From: an uncultured Paracoccaceae bacterium | GTDB taxonomy: Bacteria > Pseudomonadota > Alphaproteobacteria > Rhodobacterales > Rhodobacteraceae | NCBI GenBank assembly: GCA_938028765.1 | Contig: CALIZF010000021.1 | Coordinates: 1 to 48,636, forward strand | DNA: 48,636 nt | Direction: 5' to 3' | Shown here: positions 29,621 to 38,653 of the stretch, piece by piece | How the letters are laid out: each line of letters opens with the position of its first letter | Numbering within the stretch: the stretch's first letter is position 1 | Program-made: the position numbers and the translations under genes | Notes under the pieces: model-generated | What the model saw: only the letters and a program-made list of their open reading frames with translations | The model's database searches: none | Told to the model about the DNA's origin: nothing

Positions 29621-30502
29621 TCACCGCTGGCAGGCGGGGCACCAGAAGGTGGACCGGCCCGCCTGCACGCTGCGGCGGATCGTCCCGCCGCAGCCCGGCG
29701 TCGGGCACGGCTGCCCCGCGCGCCCGTAGGCGCGAAAGCCGTGCTGGAAGTAGCCGAGTTCGCCGTCCGTCCGCCGGTAGTCCCGAAGGGACGATCCGCC
29801 GGCGGCGATCGCCTCGGTCAGCACGTCGCGGATCGCGGGCACCAGCCGCGCGACCCGCGCCGCCGCGATCCTGCCGGCGTGCCGCCAGGGGGCGATGCCG
29901 GCGCGGTGCAGCGCCTCGCACACATAGATGTTGCCGAGGCCCGCAACCGTGGACTGGTCGAGCAGCGCAGCCTTCACGGGCGTGCGCCGGCCCTTCAGCG
30001 CGGCGACGAGCGTGGTTTCGGAAAAGCCGTTGCCGAGCGGTTCCGGCCCGAGACCCGCCAGCAGGCGATGCGCCTCGACCGCGGCGGTCGGCGCAAGGTC
30101 CATCATGCCGAAGCGGCGGGCATCGTTGAAGGTGATGCGCACCCCCGCGTCCGTGGTCAGGATCACGTGATCGTGGGGTCCGGCCTGCCCCTGGGCGCGC
30201 ACGTAGCCGCCGAGGACCGCGCCGCGTCCGGCCGCGCCGCCATCCTGCGCGGGCGCGACCAGCAACCGGCCCGACATGCCGAGGTGCACGATCAGCGTCT
30301 CGCCGCTGTCGAGGTCGGCCAGCAGATACTTCGACCGCCGGCGCAGCCGCAGCACGCGCGCCCCGCAAAGCCTGTCCGCCATCCGGTCCGGCAGCGGCCA
30401 GCGCAGGTCGGGCCGCCGCACCTCGGCCCGCGCGATCGCCCGGCCTTCCAGAACGGGGATCAGCCCGCGGCGAACTGTCTCGACCTCGGGCAATTCTGGC
30501 AA
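29621..30502 (-). CDS. mutM: Formamidopyrimidine-DNA glycosylase (Fpg/MutM), TTG start
   Basis: A 293-residue base-excision enzyme removing 8-oxoguanine. The only start placing the catalytic Pro second is a TTG at 30500-30502, giving (M)[12 protein letters not shown]; Pro2 becomes the N-terminal nucleophile and Glu3 the acid. Further motifs: [20 protein letters not shown] with the beta-elimination Lys, [19 protein letters not shown], and the helix-two-turn-helix [16 protein letters not shown]. The C-terminal zinc finger is CPTPGC then CPAC, with a longer first spacing than in E. coli. It is divergent from ubiE by 93 bases. Confidence 0.93.
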   Translation of the reverse strand: MPELPEVETVRRGLIPVLEGRAIARAEVRRPDLRWPLPDRMADRLCGARVLRLRRRSKYLLADLDSGETLIVHLGMSGRLLVAPAQDGGAAGRGAVLGGYVRAQGQAGPHDHVILTTDAGVRITFNDARRFGMMDLAPTAAVEAHRLLAGLGPEPLGNGFSETTLVAALKGRRTPVKAALLDQSTVAGLGNIYVCEALHRAGIAPWRHAGRIAAARVARLVPAIRDVLTEAIAAGGSSLRDYRRTDGELGYFQHGFRAYGRAGQPCPTPGCGGTIRRSVQAGRSTFWCPACQR

Positions 30503-30530
30503 GGCGTGCTCCGGCGCTGCGGGGCCCGCG

Positions 30531-30558
30531 TTGCAGCCCCGCCGATCCCGCCTATAAG
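30531..30558 (+). promoter_or_regulatory. Putative sigma-70 promoter of ubiE
   Basis: TTGCAG (30531-30536) and TATAAG (30553-30558), spacing 16, lie 37 bases before the ubiE ATG in the gap divergent to mutM. Confidence 0.55.
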
Positions 30559-30595
30559 AAGGCGGACTGCATCCAGCTGCAAGGGCCGCCCCTGC

Positions 30596-31357
30596 ATGAC
30601 CGACCAGCCAGACCCGGACGGCCCCACAACGCACTTCGGCGCCCGCGAGGTGCCCGAGGCGGCGAAGGCCGGCCTCGTCCGTGGTGTGTTCAGCCGGGTC
30701 GCGGCCCGCTACGACCTGATGAACGATCTGATGTCGGCCGGCGTCCACCGGCTCTGGAAGGACGCAATGATGGACTGGCTTGCGCCTCGGCCCGGCCAGC
30801 GCCTGCTCGACGTGGCGGGCGGCACCGGCGACATCGCGTTCCGCTTCCTCCGCCGCGCGCAGGGCGCCACCGCCATCGTCTGCGACATGACCGAGGCGAT
30901 GCTGGCCGAGGGCCGCCGGCGGGCCGAGGCAGAAGCCTTCGGCAGCGCGATCGACTGGGTGGCGGGCGACGCCATGGCGCTGCCCTTCCCCGACGCGGGG
31001 TTCGATGTCTACACGATCAGCTTCGGCATCCGCAACGTTACCCGGCCGGAAGCCGCCCTGGCCGAAGCCTACCGCGTCCTGCGTCCCGGCGGGCGGCTCA
31101 TGGTCCTCGAATTCAGCCGCATCCCGACCGACGCCCTGCAATGGGCCTATGACCGCTATTCCTACTCGGTCATTCCCGTCATGGGACAGGTCGTGGCCGG
31201 CGACCGGGAAAGCTACCAGTACCTGGTGGATTCCATCCGCCGTTTCCCCGACCAGGAAACCTTCGCCGGCATGATCCGCGACGCGGGCTTCGGGCAGGTC
31301 AGGTGGCGCAACCTCACCTTCGGCGTGGCCTGCCTACATTCGGGGTGGAAGCTCTGA
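30596..31357 (+). CDS. ubiE: Demethylmenaquinone/2-methoxy-6-polyprenylbenzoquinol C-methyltransferase
   Basis: A 253-residue SAM-dependent C-methyltransferase of ubiquinone (and menaquinone) synthesis. The ATG at 30596 follows AAGGG. Motifs: [20 protein letters not shown], the SAM-binding [55 protein letters not shown], and the signature [18 protein letters not shown]. It is followed by ubiB, about 100 bases later, with an intergenic repeat between. The mutM/ubiE/ubiB cluster beside dnaA is a common alphaproteobacterial arrangement. Confidence 0.95.
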   Translation: MTDQPDPDGPTTHFGAREVPEAAKAGLVRGVFSRVAARYDLMNDLMSAGVHRLWKDAMMDWLAPRPGQRLLDVAGGTGDIAFRFLRRAQGATAIVCDMTEAMLAEGRRRAEAEAFGSAIDWVAGDAMALPFPDAGFDVYTISFGIRNVTRPEAALAEAYRVLRPGGRLMVLEFSRIPTDALQWAYDRYSYSVIPVMGQVVAGDRESYQYLVDSIRRFPDQETFAGMIRDAGFGQVRWRNLTFGVACLHSGWKL

Positions 31358-31369
31358 CCGGCATGCCGC

Positions 31370-31396
31370 TTCACCTTGTCCGAAATACTCCGGGGG
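31370..31396. repeat. Rhodobacterales-type intergenic repeat, copy 2
   Basis: Between ubiE and ubiB. The minus-strand sequence CCCCGGAGTATTTCGGAC followed by AAGGTGAAG parallels copy 1 at 25198-25227. It is followed on the plus strand by a G/C-run block (GGGGGGC...GCGCCCCCC, about 31391-31428), also typical of gene gaps in this group. Confidence 0.65.
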
Positions 31397-31460
31397 GCGG
31401 CGCGGAACGCGCCGGGGGGCAGCGCCCCCCTGCGTCGGTGCGGCGGGGCCGGCCGGCGCG

Positions 31461-32981
31461 ATGAGGGGACCGCACAACATCGTGCGCCTCGTGCGGACGC
31501 TCGCCACATTCGAGCGGACGGGGGCGATCGGCGTGGTTCTGGCGGCGCTGGACGCACCGCCCCGCCTGCGGCTGGTGGCGCGGGTGCTGGGCTGGCCGTT
31601 CAAGTGGCTGGGCGAGCGTGGCGATCCCGCGCTGCCGCCGGCCACCCGGTCGCTGACGGCGCTCGGCCCGGCGTACATCAAGTTCGGCCAGATCCTGTCC
31701 ACCCGACCCGACATCGTCGGCGACGAACTGGCGCGGCAGCTGACCTACCTGCAGGACCGGCTGCCGCCGTTCCCGACCGCGGTCGCGAAAGCGGCGGTCG
31801 AGGCGGAGTTGCAGGTGCCGGTGGACCGCTTGTTCTCGGCCTTCTCAGAACCGGTCGCCGCGGCCTCGATCGCCCAGGTGCACCGCGCGCGGCTGGCCGA
31901 CAGCGGGGCGGAGGTGGCGGTGAAGGTGCTGCGCCCTGGCATCGAACGCGCCTTCCGCCGCGACATCGACGCCTTCTACCTCGCCGCCTGGGTGATCGAG
32001 GCCCTGGCCCCCTTCAGCCGCCGCCTGCGCCCGCGCGAGGTGATCGCGCATTTTGACAGCGTGGTGACCGGCGAGCTGGATCTGCGGCTCGAGGCGGCCG
32101 CGGCGGCCGAGTTCGCGGCCAATACCGCGCGCGACGAAGGCTTTCGGGTGCCTGCGCCGGTCTGGCATCTGTCGGGGCGACGGGTGATGACTCTCGGCTG
32201 GGCCGAGGGGATCCCGTTGTCGGACAATGCGGCGCTGGACGCGGCGGGGCACGACCGGCCGCGCCTCGCGGCGCGGGTATTGCAGCTGTTCCTCAGCCAT
32301 GCACTGCGCGACGGCTATTTCCACGCCGACATGCACCAGGGCAACCTCAAGGTCGGGCCGGACGGCGAGATCATCGCCTACGACTTCGGCATCATGGGCC
32401 GGATCGACGAATACACCCGCCGCGTCTATGCCGAGATCCTGATCGGGTTCATCCGGCGCGACTACCGCCGCGTGGCCGAGGTGCATTTCGAGGCGGGCTA
32501 TGTTCCCCGCGACCGCGACATCGACGATTTCGCCCGTGCGCTGCGGGTCGTGGGCGAGCCGATCTTCGGCATGGACGCCAGCCGCATCAGCATGGCGCGG
32601 CTGCTGGCCTACCTCTTCGAGGTGACCGAGCGGTTCGGGATGCAGACGCGGACCGAGCTGATCCTGCTGCAGCGCACGATGGTGGTGGTCGAGGGCGTGG
32701 CGCGCAGCCTCGACCCGCAGGTCAACATCTGGCAGGTCGCGCGGCCGATCGTCGAGACCTACATCCGCGAGAACGTGGGGCCGAAGGCGGCGCTGCGCGA
32801 CCTCGGGCGCACGCTGCGGGTCCTTGCGCGGTTCGGGCCGAAGCTGCCCGCGCTGGTCGAGGCGCGGCTGATCGGCAGCGACCCGCCCGCGCCGCCGGCA
32901 CGCGGCACCCATCCGGCGGTCTGGATGCTGGCGGGCGCAGCGATCGCCGCAGGCTCGGTCTGGCTCGGCACGCTGCTTTAG
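31461..32981 (+). CDS. ubiB: Ubiquinone biosynthesis protein UbiB (ABC1/ADCK-like atypical kinase)
   Basis: A 506-residue atypical kinase-like ATPase needed for ubiquinone synthesis. The KxGQ motif is in ALGPAYIKFGQILSTRPDI (KFGQ 74-77); the Ala-rich nucleotide loop is AAASIAQVHRARL, followed by EVAVKVLRPG with the conserved Lys. The catalytic-type loop is YFHADMHQGNLK and the metal motif AYDFGIMGR. A hydrophobic C-terminal segment (VWMLAGAAIAAGSVWLGTLL) would anchor it in the inner membrane. It converges on pepF eight bases after its stop. Confidence 0.95.
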   Translation: MRGPHNIVRLVRTLATFERTGAIGVVLAALDAPPRLRLVARVLGWPFKWLGERGDPALPPATRSLTALGPAYIKFGQILSTRPDIVGDELARQLTYLQDRLPPFPTAVAKAAVEAELQVPVDRLFSAFSEPVAAASIAQVHRARLADSGAEVAVKVLRPGIERAFRRDIDAFYLAAWVIEALAPFSRRLRPREVIAHFDSVVTGELDLRLEAAAAAEFAANTARDEGFRVPAPVWHLSGRRVMTLGWAEGIPLSDNAALDAAGHDRPRLAARVLQLFLSHALRDGYFHADMHQGNLKVGPDGEIIAYDFGIMGRIDEYTRRVYAEILIGFIRRDYRRVAEVHFEAGYVPRDRDIDDFARALRVVGEPIFGMDASRISMARLLAYLFEVTERFGMQTRTELILLQRTMVVVEGVARSLDPQVNIWQVARPIVETYIRENVGPKAALRDLGRTLRVLARFGPKLPALVEARLIGSDPPAPPARGTHPAVWMLAGAAIAAGSVWLGTLL

Positions 32982-32988
32982 CCGCCGG

Positions 32989-34818
32989 TCAGCCTTCCAT
33001 CGCCTCAAGCTCGTCGATGAAGCCCGCGATCATCGACAGGCCCTTGTCCCAGAAGCCGGGATCGGCCGCGTCAAGACCGAAGGGGGCCAGCAGCGCGCGG
33101 TGGTGCCGCGATCCGCCGGCGGCCAGCATCTCGAAGTAGAGATCGCGGAACCCCGGAAGGCCGGAGTCGTAGACGGCATAGAGCGCGTTCACCAGACCGT
33201 CGCCGAAGGCATAGGCATAGACGTAGAACGGCGAATGCACGAAATGCGGGATGTAGCACCAGAAGGTTTCGTATCCCGGCATGAACTCGAAAGCATCGCC
33301 CAGGCTTTCGGCCTGCACGCTCATCCACAGCGCGCCGATGTCGTCGGGGGTCAGTTCGCCCTGCGCGCGGGCGGCGTGCAGCTTGCATTCGAAGTCGTAG
33401 AAGGCGATCTGCCGCACGACCGTGTTGATCATGTCCTCGACCTTGCCGGCCAGCAGCGTCTTGCGCTCGGCCGGGGTGGCGGCGCGGTCGAGGAGCGCGC
33501 GGAAGGTCAGCATCTCGCCGAACACGCTGGCCGTTTCGGCCAGGGTCAGCGGCGTGGCAGACAGCAGTTCTCCCTGCCGCGCGGCCAGCCGCTGGTGCAC
33601 GCCGTGGCCCAGTTCGTGCGCAAGGGTCATCACGTCGCGCGGCTTGCCGAGGTAGTTCAGCATCACAGAGGGATGCACCTCGCTGACCGTCGGGTGCGCG
33701 AAGGCGCCGGGGGCCTTGCCGGGCTTCACCGCCGCGTCGATCCAGCCTTGCGTGAAGAACGGCTCGGCCAGCTCCGCCATGCGCGGATCGAAGGCGCGGT
33801 AGGCCTCGGTGACGATCGCGCGCGCCTCGGCCCAGGGCACGGTGCGCGGCGCCTCGGTCGGAAGCGGGGCGTTGCGGTCCCAGATCTGCAGCCGGTCGAG
33901 CCCCAGCCATTTCGCCTTGAGCCGGTAGTAGCGGTGCGACAGCCGCGGATAGGCCGCCACCACCGCGTCGCGCAGGGCCTGCACGACCTCGGGTTCGACG
34001 TGGTTCGCAAGGTGACGCGCGTGCTGCGGGGTTGGCATCCGCCGCCAGCGGTCCACGATTTCCTTTTCCTTCGCCAGCGTGTTGTGGATGCGCGCAAAGA
34101 GGCGCGTGTTGGCGGCGAAGACATCGGCGAGCGCGCGCGCGCCGGCCTCGCGCCGGTTGCGGTCGGTGTCGGTCAGAAGGTTCAGCGTCGCCTCGAGGTT
34201 CATGGCCTCGCCCGCGACCGTGAAGGTCAATCCTGCCATCGTCTCGTCGAACAGCCGGTTCCAGGCGGCGGCGCCGACGGTCGAGGTTTCGTGCAGGAAC
34301 CGTTCCAGCTCGTCCGAAAGCTGGTGGGGCCGCATGGCCCGCATCCGGTCGAACACCGGGCGGTAGCGCGCCAGATCGGCATCAGCCGCGAGCAGCGCGT
34401 CGAGGTGCGCATCGTGCAGACGGTTGAACTCGAGCGCGAAGAAAACAAGGTGCGTCGTCGCGTCCGTCACGCGGTCCTGGCAGTCGGCGAGGAACTTGGC
34501 CCGGTCCGCCGCCAGCGTGTCCTGGTAGTAGCGCAGGCCGGCGAAGGACATCAGCCGCCCCGCGACGATGTCGATCCGTTCGTAGCGGCGGATGCAGTCC
34601 AGCATCCCCGCCGCATCGAGATCGTGCAGCCGGCCCTGGTAATCATCGGCGAAGCCCCGCGCGGCCTCGGCCAGCCAGGCCAGATCCTGCGCGACCGCAG
34701 GCGCATCCGGGGCGGGATAGAGGTCGGACAAGTCCCACTCGGGCATCGGGCCCAGATCGCGCGGGACGCCGCCGGCGGCAGGGGTTGCGTCGCGGACGGG
34801 GCGGGGCAGATCGCGCAT
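32989..34818 (-). CDS. pepF: Oligoendopeptidase F (M3 family)
   Basis: A 609-residue cytoplasmic zinc metallopeptidase of family M3B that cuts short peptides. The zinc site is LAHELGHGVHQ (His401, Glu402, His405), with the third ligand Glu in TLAETASVFGEML. Downstream YDFECKLHAARAQGELTPDD and CYIPHFVHSPFYVYAYAFGD are characteristic of PepF. The Pro/Arg-rich first 20 residues are less conserved; an internal ATG (MPEWDLSDLYP) could be an alternative start. It follows the TerB-like gene by about 100 bases on the same strand. Confidence 0.94.
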   Translation of the reverse strand: MRDLPRPVRDATPAAGGVPRDLGPMPEWDLSDLYPAPDAPAVAQDLAWLAEAARGFADDYQGRLHDLDAAGMLDCIRRYERIDIVAGRLMSFAGLRYYQDTLAADRAKFLADCQDRVTDATTHLVFFALEFNRLHDAHLDALLAADADLARYRPVFDRMRAMRPHQLSDELERFLHETSTVGAAAWNRLFDETMAGLTFTVAGEAMNLEATLNLLTDTDRNRREAGARALADVFAANTRLFARIHNTLAKEKEIVDRWRRMPTPQHARHLANHVEPEVVQALRDAVVAAYPRLSHRYYRLKAKWLGLDRLQIWDRNAPLPTEAPRTVPWAEARAIVTEAYRAFDPRMAELAEPFFTQGWIDAAVKPGKAPGAFAHPTVSEVHPSVMLNYLGKPRDVMTLAHELGHGVHQRLAARQGELLSATPLTLAETASVFGEMLTFRALLDRAATPAERKTLLAGKVEDMINTVVRQIAFYDFECKLHAARAQGELTPDDIGALWMSVQAESLGDAFEFMPGYETFWCYIPHFVHSPFYVYAYAFGDGLVNALYAVYDSGLPGFRDLYFEMLAAGGSRHHRALLAPFGLDAADPGFWDKGLSMIAGFIDELEAMEG

Positions 34819-34916
34819 CTCTCACTCCTCGGGTCGCATCCATCTAGGCCGGCACCACGGGCCGGCACAACCCCGCGCGACGGCGGACGGCGGCAGGGGC
34901 GTGCGGCGGGGGCGGG

Positions 34917-35339
34917 CTACAGCCGCTGGTGGCGCGCGCGGGCGCCCTGTTCGATGGCCGCGGCGTGCAGGCGCGGCACCTTCAGTTCGTGCCGCACCTC
35001 TTCCAGCATCCGGAGTTCGGCCTGGCCGATGGTGCCGTCCGCGGCGGCCACGTCGCAGGCCAGCGCGTAGGCGGTCTCGGACAGGGTTTCGGGCAGGGCT
35101 TCCCGGACGAGGCCGAAGAGGGCATCGAGCCCCTCTTCCTCCTCGAACAGGTCGAACACCGTCTGGGCCACGTTACGGATCCGGTCGGCGTCATACTCTG
35201 CGAAGATCGGCAGGTGGTTCACGATCCGCTGGATCGCCACAAGCTCTGACGTGCGCAGGTTCTCGTCCGAGGCGGACACGGCGACCATCACCGCCACCAG
35301 CGCGTCCTGCGGGGAAAGCGAGGGGGTTTCGGTCGTCAT
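34917..35339 (-). CDS. TerB-like (tellurite resistance TerB family) protein
   Basis: A 140-residue, acidic, all-helical protein. It has the repeated short helical pattern of the TerB fold: DALVAVMVAVSASDENLRTS, ELVAIQRIVNHLPIF, ALACDVAAADGTIGQAELRM, with the two conserved (S/A)DG/E acidic turns that bind metal in this family. No ter operon is nearby, so tellurite resistance is not implied. It is divergent from lysK and may be co-transcribed with pepF. Confidence 0.85.
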   Translation of the reverse strand: MTTETPSLSPQDALVAVMVAVSASDENLRTSELVAIQRIVNHLPIFAEYDADRIRNVAQTVFDLFEEEEGLDALFGLVREALPETLSETAYALACDVAAADGTIGQAELRMLEEVRHELKVPRLHAAAIEQGARARHQRL

Positions 35340-35375
35340 CGGTCGCGGCTCCGCCTTTGCTGCGGGCGCAGATTA

Positions 35376-35404
35376 TTGACCGCCGGGCACCCCGGCAATA
35401 GAGG
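35376..35404 (+). promoter_or_regulatory. Candidate lysK promoter with an inverted repeat in the spacer
   Basis: TTGACC (35376-35381) and a weak TAGAGG (35399-35404), spacing 17. The spacer is almost filled by a perfect 6-base inverted repeat (GCCGGG 35382-35387, CCCGGC 35391-35396), which could be an operator or chance in GC-rich DNA. Confidence 0.4.
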
Positions 35405-35455
35405 GCGGGGGGCGCGGCGGGCAGGGGGCCGGCCGCGGGGCGAAGGGGAAACGCC

Positions 35456-37036
35456 ATGTCCGCGCTGCGCGATGCCGCGATGAAGTCGAAGGCCTGGCCG
35501 TTCGAGGCGGCCCGCGCGATCCTCAAGCGCTACGAGAAGGCCCCGCCCGCCAAGGGGTATGTGCTGTTCGAGACGGGCTATGGCCCCTCGGGCCTGCCGC
35601 ATATCGGCACCTTCGGCGAGGTCGCGCGCACCACGATGGTCCGCCGCGCCTTCGAGGCGATCAGCGACATCCCCACGCGGCTGATCTGCTTTTCGGACGA
35701 TCTCGACGGGATGCGGAAGGTGCCCGAGAACGTGCCGAACCCCGAGATGTTGCGCGAGCACCTGCAGCGCCCCCTGACGTCGGTGCCCGATCCGTTCGGG
35801 CAGTTCGAAAGTTTCGGCCACCACAACAACGCGATGCTGCGGCGGTTCCTCGACACCTTCGGCTTCGCCTACGAGTTCGTCAGCGCGACCGAGTTCTACC
35901 GCTCGGGCGCGTTCGATCCGATCCTCCTGCGCGCGGCCGAGCGCTACGACGCCATCATGGAGATCATGCTGCCCAGCTTGCGCGAGGAACGCCAGCAGAC
36001 CTATTCCTGTTTCCTGCCGATCCACCCCGAAACGGGGCGCGTCCTCTATGTGCCGATGAAGCACGTCGATGCGGCGCGGGGCGAGATCACCTTCGATGAC
36101 GAGGACGGGCACGAATGGACGCTGCCCGTGACCGGGGGTCGGGTGAAGCTGCAGTGGAAGCCCGACTTCGGCGCGCGGTGGGCGGCGCTCGATGTCGATT
36201 TCGAGATGTACGGCAAGGACCATTCGACCAACACGCCGATCTACGACGGGATCTGCGAGGTGCTGGGCGGCCGGAAGCCCGAGCATTTCACCTACGAGCT
36301 GTTCCTCGACGAGAACGGGCAGAAGATCTCGAAGTCGAAGGGCAACGGCCTGACCATCGACGAGTGGCTGACCTACGCATCGTCCGAGAGCCTCAGCTAC
36401 TTCATGTATCAGAAGCCCAAGACCGCCAAACGGCTGTGGTGGGACGTGATTCCGAAGGCGGTGGACGAGTATCACCAGCAGCTGCGCGCCTTTCCCGGCC
36501 AGCCCGTGGAACAGCAGGTGGACAACCCCGTGTGGCATATCCACGGCGGCCATCCGCCCGCGTCCGATATGGTGGTGCCGTTCGCCATGCTCCTGAACCT
36601 CGCCGCGGTGACCGGCGCGCGCGACAAGGCGACGCTGTGGGGCTTCCTGCGGCGCTATGCGCCCGGCGCCGCGCCCGAGACGCATCCGGGCCTCGACGCG
36701 GCGGCGGGCCATGCGGTGCGCTACTTCGCCGACCGGATCGCACCGACCCGGACCTTCCGGGCGCCCACCGAGAGGGAGCGTGCGGCGATGGCCGACCTCG
36801 CCGCCCGCCTGCGCGTCTGGGAAGGCACGACCGACGCCGAGGCACTGCAGTCGCTGTGCTTCGCGGTCGGGCGCGACCACGGGTTCGAGCCGCTGCGCGA
36901 CTGGTTCCGCGCGCTTTACGAGGTGCTGCTGGGGGCGGCCGAGGGGCCGCGGTTCGGCGGCTTCATCGCCCTTTACGGCGTGGCCGAGACCATCGGCCTG
37001 ATCGACCGCGCGCTGGCGCAGGCGCCAGCCGGCTGA
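35456..37036 (+). CDS. lysK: Lysine--tRNA ligase, class I
   Basis: A 526-residue class I lysyl-tRNA synthetase, the archaeal-type enzyme also used by many alphaproteobacteria in place of class II LysS. The class I signatures are [10 protein letters not shown] (HIGH-type motif 48-51) and QKISKSKGN (KMSKS-type motif 290-294). Other conserved parts are [43 protein letters not shown], and [19 protein letters not shown]. The C-terminal helical anticodon-binding region is Ala/Arg-rich. The start has a GGGGAAACGCC leader. The stop is four bases from that of the convergent CHAD gene. Confidence 0.96.
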   Translation: MSALRDAAMKSKAWPFEAARAILKRYEKAPPAKGYVLFETGYGPSGLPHIGTFGEVARTTMVRRAFEAISDIPTRLICFSDDLDGMRKVPENVPNPEMLREHLQRPLTSVPDPFGQFESFGHHNNAMLRRFLDTFGFAYEFVSATEFYRSGAFDPILLRAAERYDAIMEIMLPSLREERQQTYSCFLPIHPETGRVLYVPMKHVDAARGEITFDDEDGHEWTLPVTGGRVKLQWKPDFGARWAALDVDFEMYGKDHSTNTPIYDGICEVLGGRKPEHFTYELFLDENGQKISKSKGNGLTIDEWLTYASSESLSYFMYQKPKTAKRLWWDVIPKAVDEYHQQLRAFPGQPVEQQVDNPVWHIHGGHPPASDMVVPFAMLLNLAAVTGARDKATLWGFLRRYAPGAAPETHPGLDAAAGHAVRYFADRIAPTRTFRAPTERERAAMADLAARLRVWEGTTDAEALQSLCFAVGRDHGFEPLRDWFRALYEVLLGAAEGPRFGGFIALYGVAETIGLIDRALAQAPAG

Positions 37037-37040
37037 CCGG

Positions 37041-37946
37041 TCAGCCCGCGCGCCAGACGGCCCACCACGCGCCCCAGCGGCGGGCGATCGCCTTGGGACG
37101 GTCGGCGAACAGCCGACGCCCCGCCGCGATCTGCGCATCCGCGATCCGCGCCCGTTCGGCGCGCACCATGTCGTGCAGGGCCGCGATCGCCGCGGGGTGG
37201 TCGGCGGCCACCGGATGCGTGGCGAGGTGATCGGCCAGCACCGCGATGTCGTTGTGGATCCCCAGCTCCTCGCCCAGCTCGTCGGCGGCGGCGACGTGCG
37301 GGGCCATCATCTCGGGCCAGATCGGCGTCAGCAGGCGCGCCTGATACCAGTGCGCCTTCACCCGCTTGCGCCAGTCGTGGAAGGGCTCTGGCGCGAAGGC
37401 CCCTGCGCGTTCCGCCTCGGCGATGGCCTGCGCGGCCCGGGCGCGCGCCCAGGTGCCCGACAGTCCGTCCGCGAGGAGGTCGAACCCCTTCCCCTCCAGC
37501 CGCCAGTCCGGCAGGCGGCTGCGCACCGCCGCCAGCGCGATGTGCAGGGCCGCCAGCGGCGCGGCCGCGTCCGCCCCCGCGGCCGCCCGGCGTTCGGCGT
37601 CGAGCACGGCGGCGAAGGCCGCGTGCGCCGCGGGCCCGAGGGCCGAGGGATCGGGGCAGAGGCGCGCGAAGGTGGCGGCGCGCACGGTCGCGTCGCGCAG
37701 GCCTGCGATCTGCCGCCCGGCGTCGCGCAGCGCGGCGTTCTCGATCCTGAACCCGTCGAAGCGTGGTTCGACGAGCCGCAGGAGGCCCCGCAGCTTCTTG
37801 ATCCGCTTGCGCAGGCCGTGGATCGTTGCGGGCCGTGCGGCATCGGCGCGGCCGAGGTCCGCCAGCGCTCCGTCAAGCTGTTCGGCCGCGATCCGGCGGA
37901 CGGCCGCTGCGGCGCTGCGGTCCGACCGGGCGAAGGCATAGGGCAT
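37041..37946 (-). CDS. CHAD domain-containing protein
   Basis: A 301-residue protein. The start at 37946 (MPYAFARSDRSAAAAVRRI) follows GGAAGGAGG; an ATG at 37967 is less likely. It is a helical bundle rich in conserved His/Arg/Lys: IHGLRKRIKKLRGLLRLVEP, FHDWRKRVKAHWYQARLL, ELGEELGIHNDIAVLADHL, the typical CHAD repeats. CHAD domains bind inorganic polyphosphate. No CYTH triphosphatase domain or ppk gene accompanies it here. A polyphosphate-granule role is from family knowledge only. Confidence 0.9.
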   Translation of the reverse strand: MPYAFARSDRSAAAAVRRIAAEQLDGALADLGRADAARPATIHGLRKRIKKLRGLLRLVEPRFDGFRIENAALRDAGRQIAGLRDATVRAATFARLCPDPSALGPAAHAAFAAVLDAERRAAAGADAAAPLAALHIALAAVRSRLPDWRLEGKGFDLLADGLSGTWARARAAQAIAEAERAGAFAPEPFHDWRKRVKAHWYQARLLTPIWPEMMAPHVAAADELGEELGIHNDIAVLADHLATHPVAADHPAAIAALHDMVRAERARIADAQIAAGRRLFADRPKAIARRWGAWWAVWRAG

Positions 37947-38081
37947 CGCTGCCTCCTTCCTGGGCATCCGAGGTGAAACTATCCCGCTTTCGCCGCCGTT
38001 TCATCCCCAGAGGGCGGCAAGGCATGATCCGCGCGCCGCGGCCGTGCGTAGCGGCACAGGGGACCGTTCAGGGAGGGCATC

Positions 38082-38483
38082 ATGCGGCACACGATCATCG
38101 GTCTGGTTGCGGCGCTGGTTCTGGCAGCGCCGGCCGCAGCGCAGGAGGACGCCATCCGCGGCGTCATCGGCGCGCAGGTCGAGGCCTTCCGCGCGGACGA
38201 CTTCGCCACGGCGTTCACCTATGCCTCGCCCGCGATCAAGGAGATCTTCCGCACGCCCGAGCGGTTCGGGGCGATGGTCCGGCAGGGCTATCCGATGGTG
38301 CACCGCCCGCGCGAGGTGAGGTTCCTCGAGCTGCGGACGGTTGGCGGGAACCTGTGGCAGCGGGTGATGATGACCGATGCGCAGGGGCGGGTCCATCTGC
38401 TCGACTACATGATGATCGAGACGCCGGACGGCTGGCAGATCAACGCCGTGCAGCTTCTGCCCGCCAATGCCGTCGGGGCCTGA
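38082..38483 (+). CDS. Exported DUF4864 protein
   Basis: A 133-residue protein with a clear Sec signal peptide (RHTIIGLVAALVLAAPAAA, cleavage probably before QEDAI). The mature part IRGVIGAQVEAFRADDFATA, FTYASPAIKEIFRTPERFGA and GGNLWQRVMMTDAQGRVHLL has the pattern of the DUF4864 family, resembling NTF2/SnoaL-like folds. It ends ETPDGWQINAVQLLP. It is presumably periplasmic. Function unknown. AGGGAGG lies just upstream of the ATG. Confidence 0.85.
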   Translation: MRHTIIGLVAALVLAAPAAAQEDAIRGVIGAQVEAFRADDFATAFTYASPAIKEIFRTPERFGAMVRQGYPMVHRPREVRFLELRTVGGNLWQRVMMTDAQGRVHLLDYMMIETPDGWQINAVQLLPANAVGA

Positions 38484-38498
38484 CCGGCGGCCGTTCGC

Positions 38499-38518
38499 AT
38501 GGTTAGCGCGGCGTTAAC
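38499..38518. promoter_or_regulatory. CtrA-like binding site
   Basis: Read on the minus strand TTAACGCCGCGCTAACCAT matches the CtrA full-site pattern TTAA-N7-TTAACCAT with one mismatch in the second half. It lies 136 bases before the beta-helix gene start and 16 bases after the DUF4864 stop. Such AT-containing sequence is rare in this window. CtrA controls motility and gene-transfer-agent genes in Rhodobacterales. Binding is inferred, not shown. Confidence 0.45.
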
Positions 38519-38588
38519 GGCGCCGCGACGATCCTTCGCGCGTCAGGGCGGGGGCCCGGCGGCGACCCGGCGGACGGGCGCCGAGGCA

Positions 38589-38609
38589 GGCGGGCCGGTT
38601 CGGCCCGCC
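38589..38609 (+). repeat. Hairpin in the leader of the beta-helix gene
   Basis: GGCGGGCCG (38589-38597), loop GTT, CGGCCCGCC (38601-38609) form a perfect 9-base-pair stem 44 bases before the start codon. No T-run follows. It may be an attenuator, a terminator for the DUF4864 transcript, or an mRNA-stabilising structure. Confidence 0.45.
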
Positions 38610-38653
38610 CGGGGCCGGTCCCCGCCCGAGAGGCGCGCGAAAGGGGAACCGGC

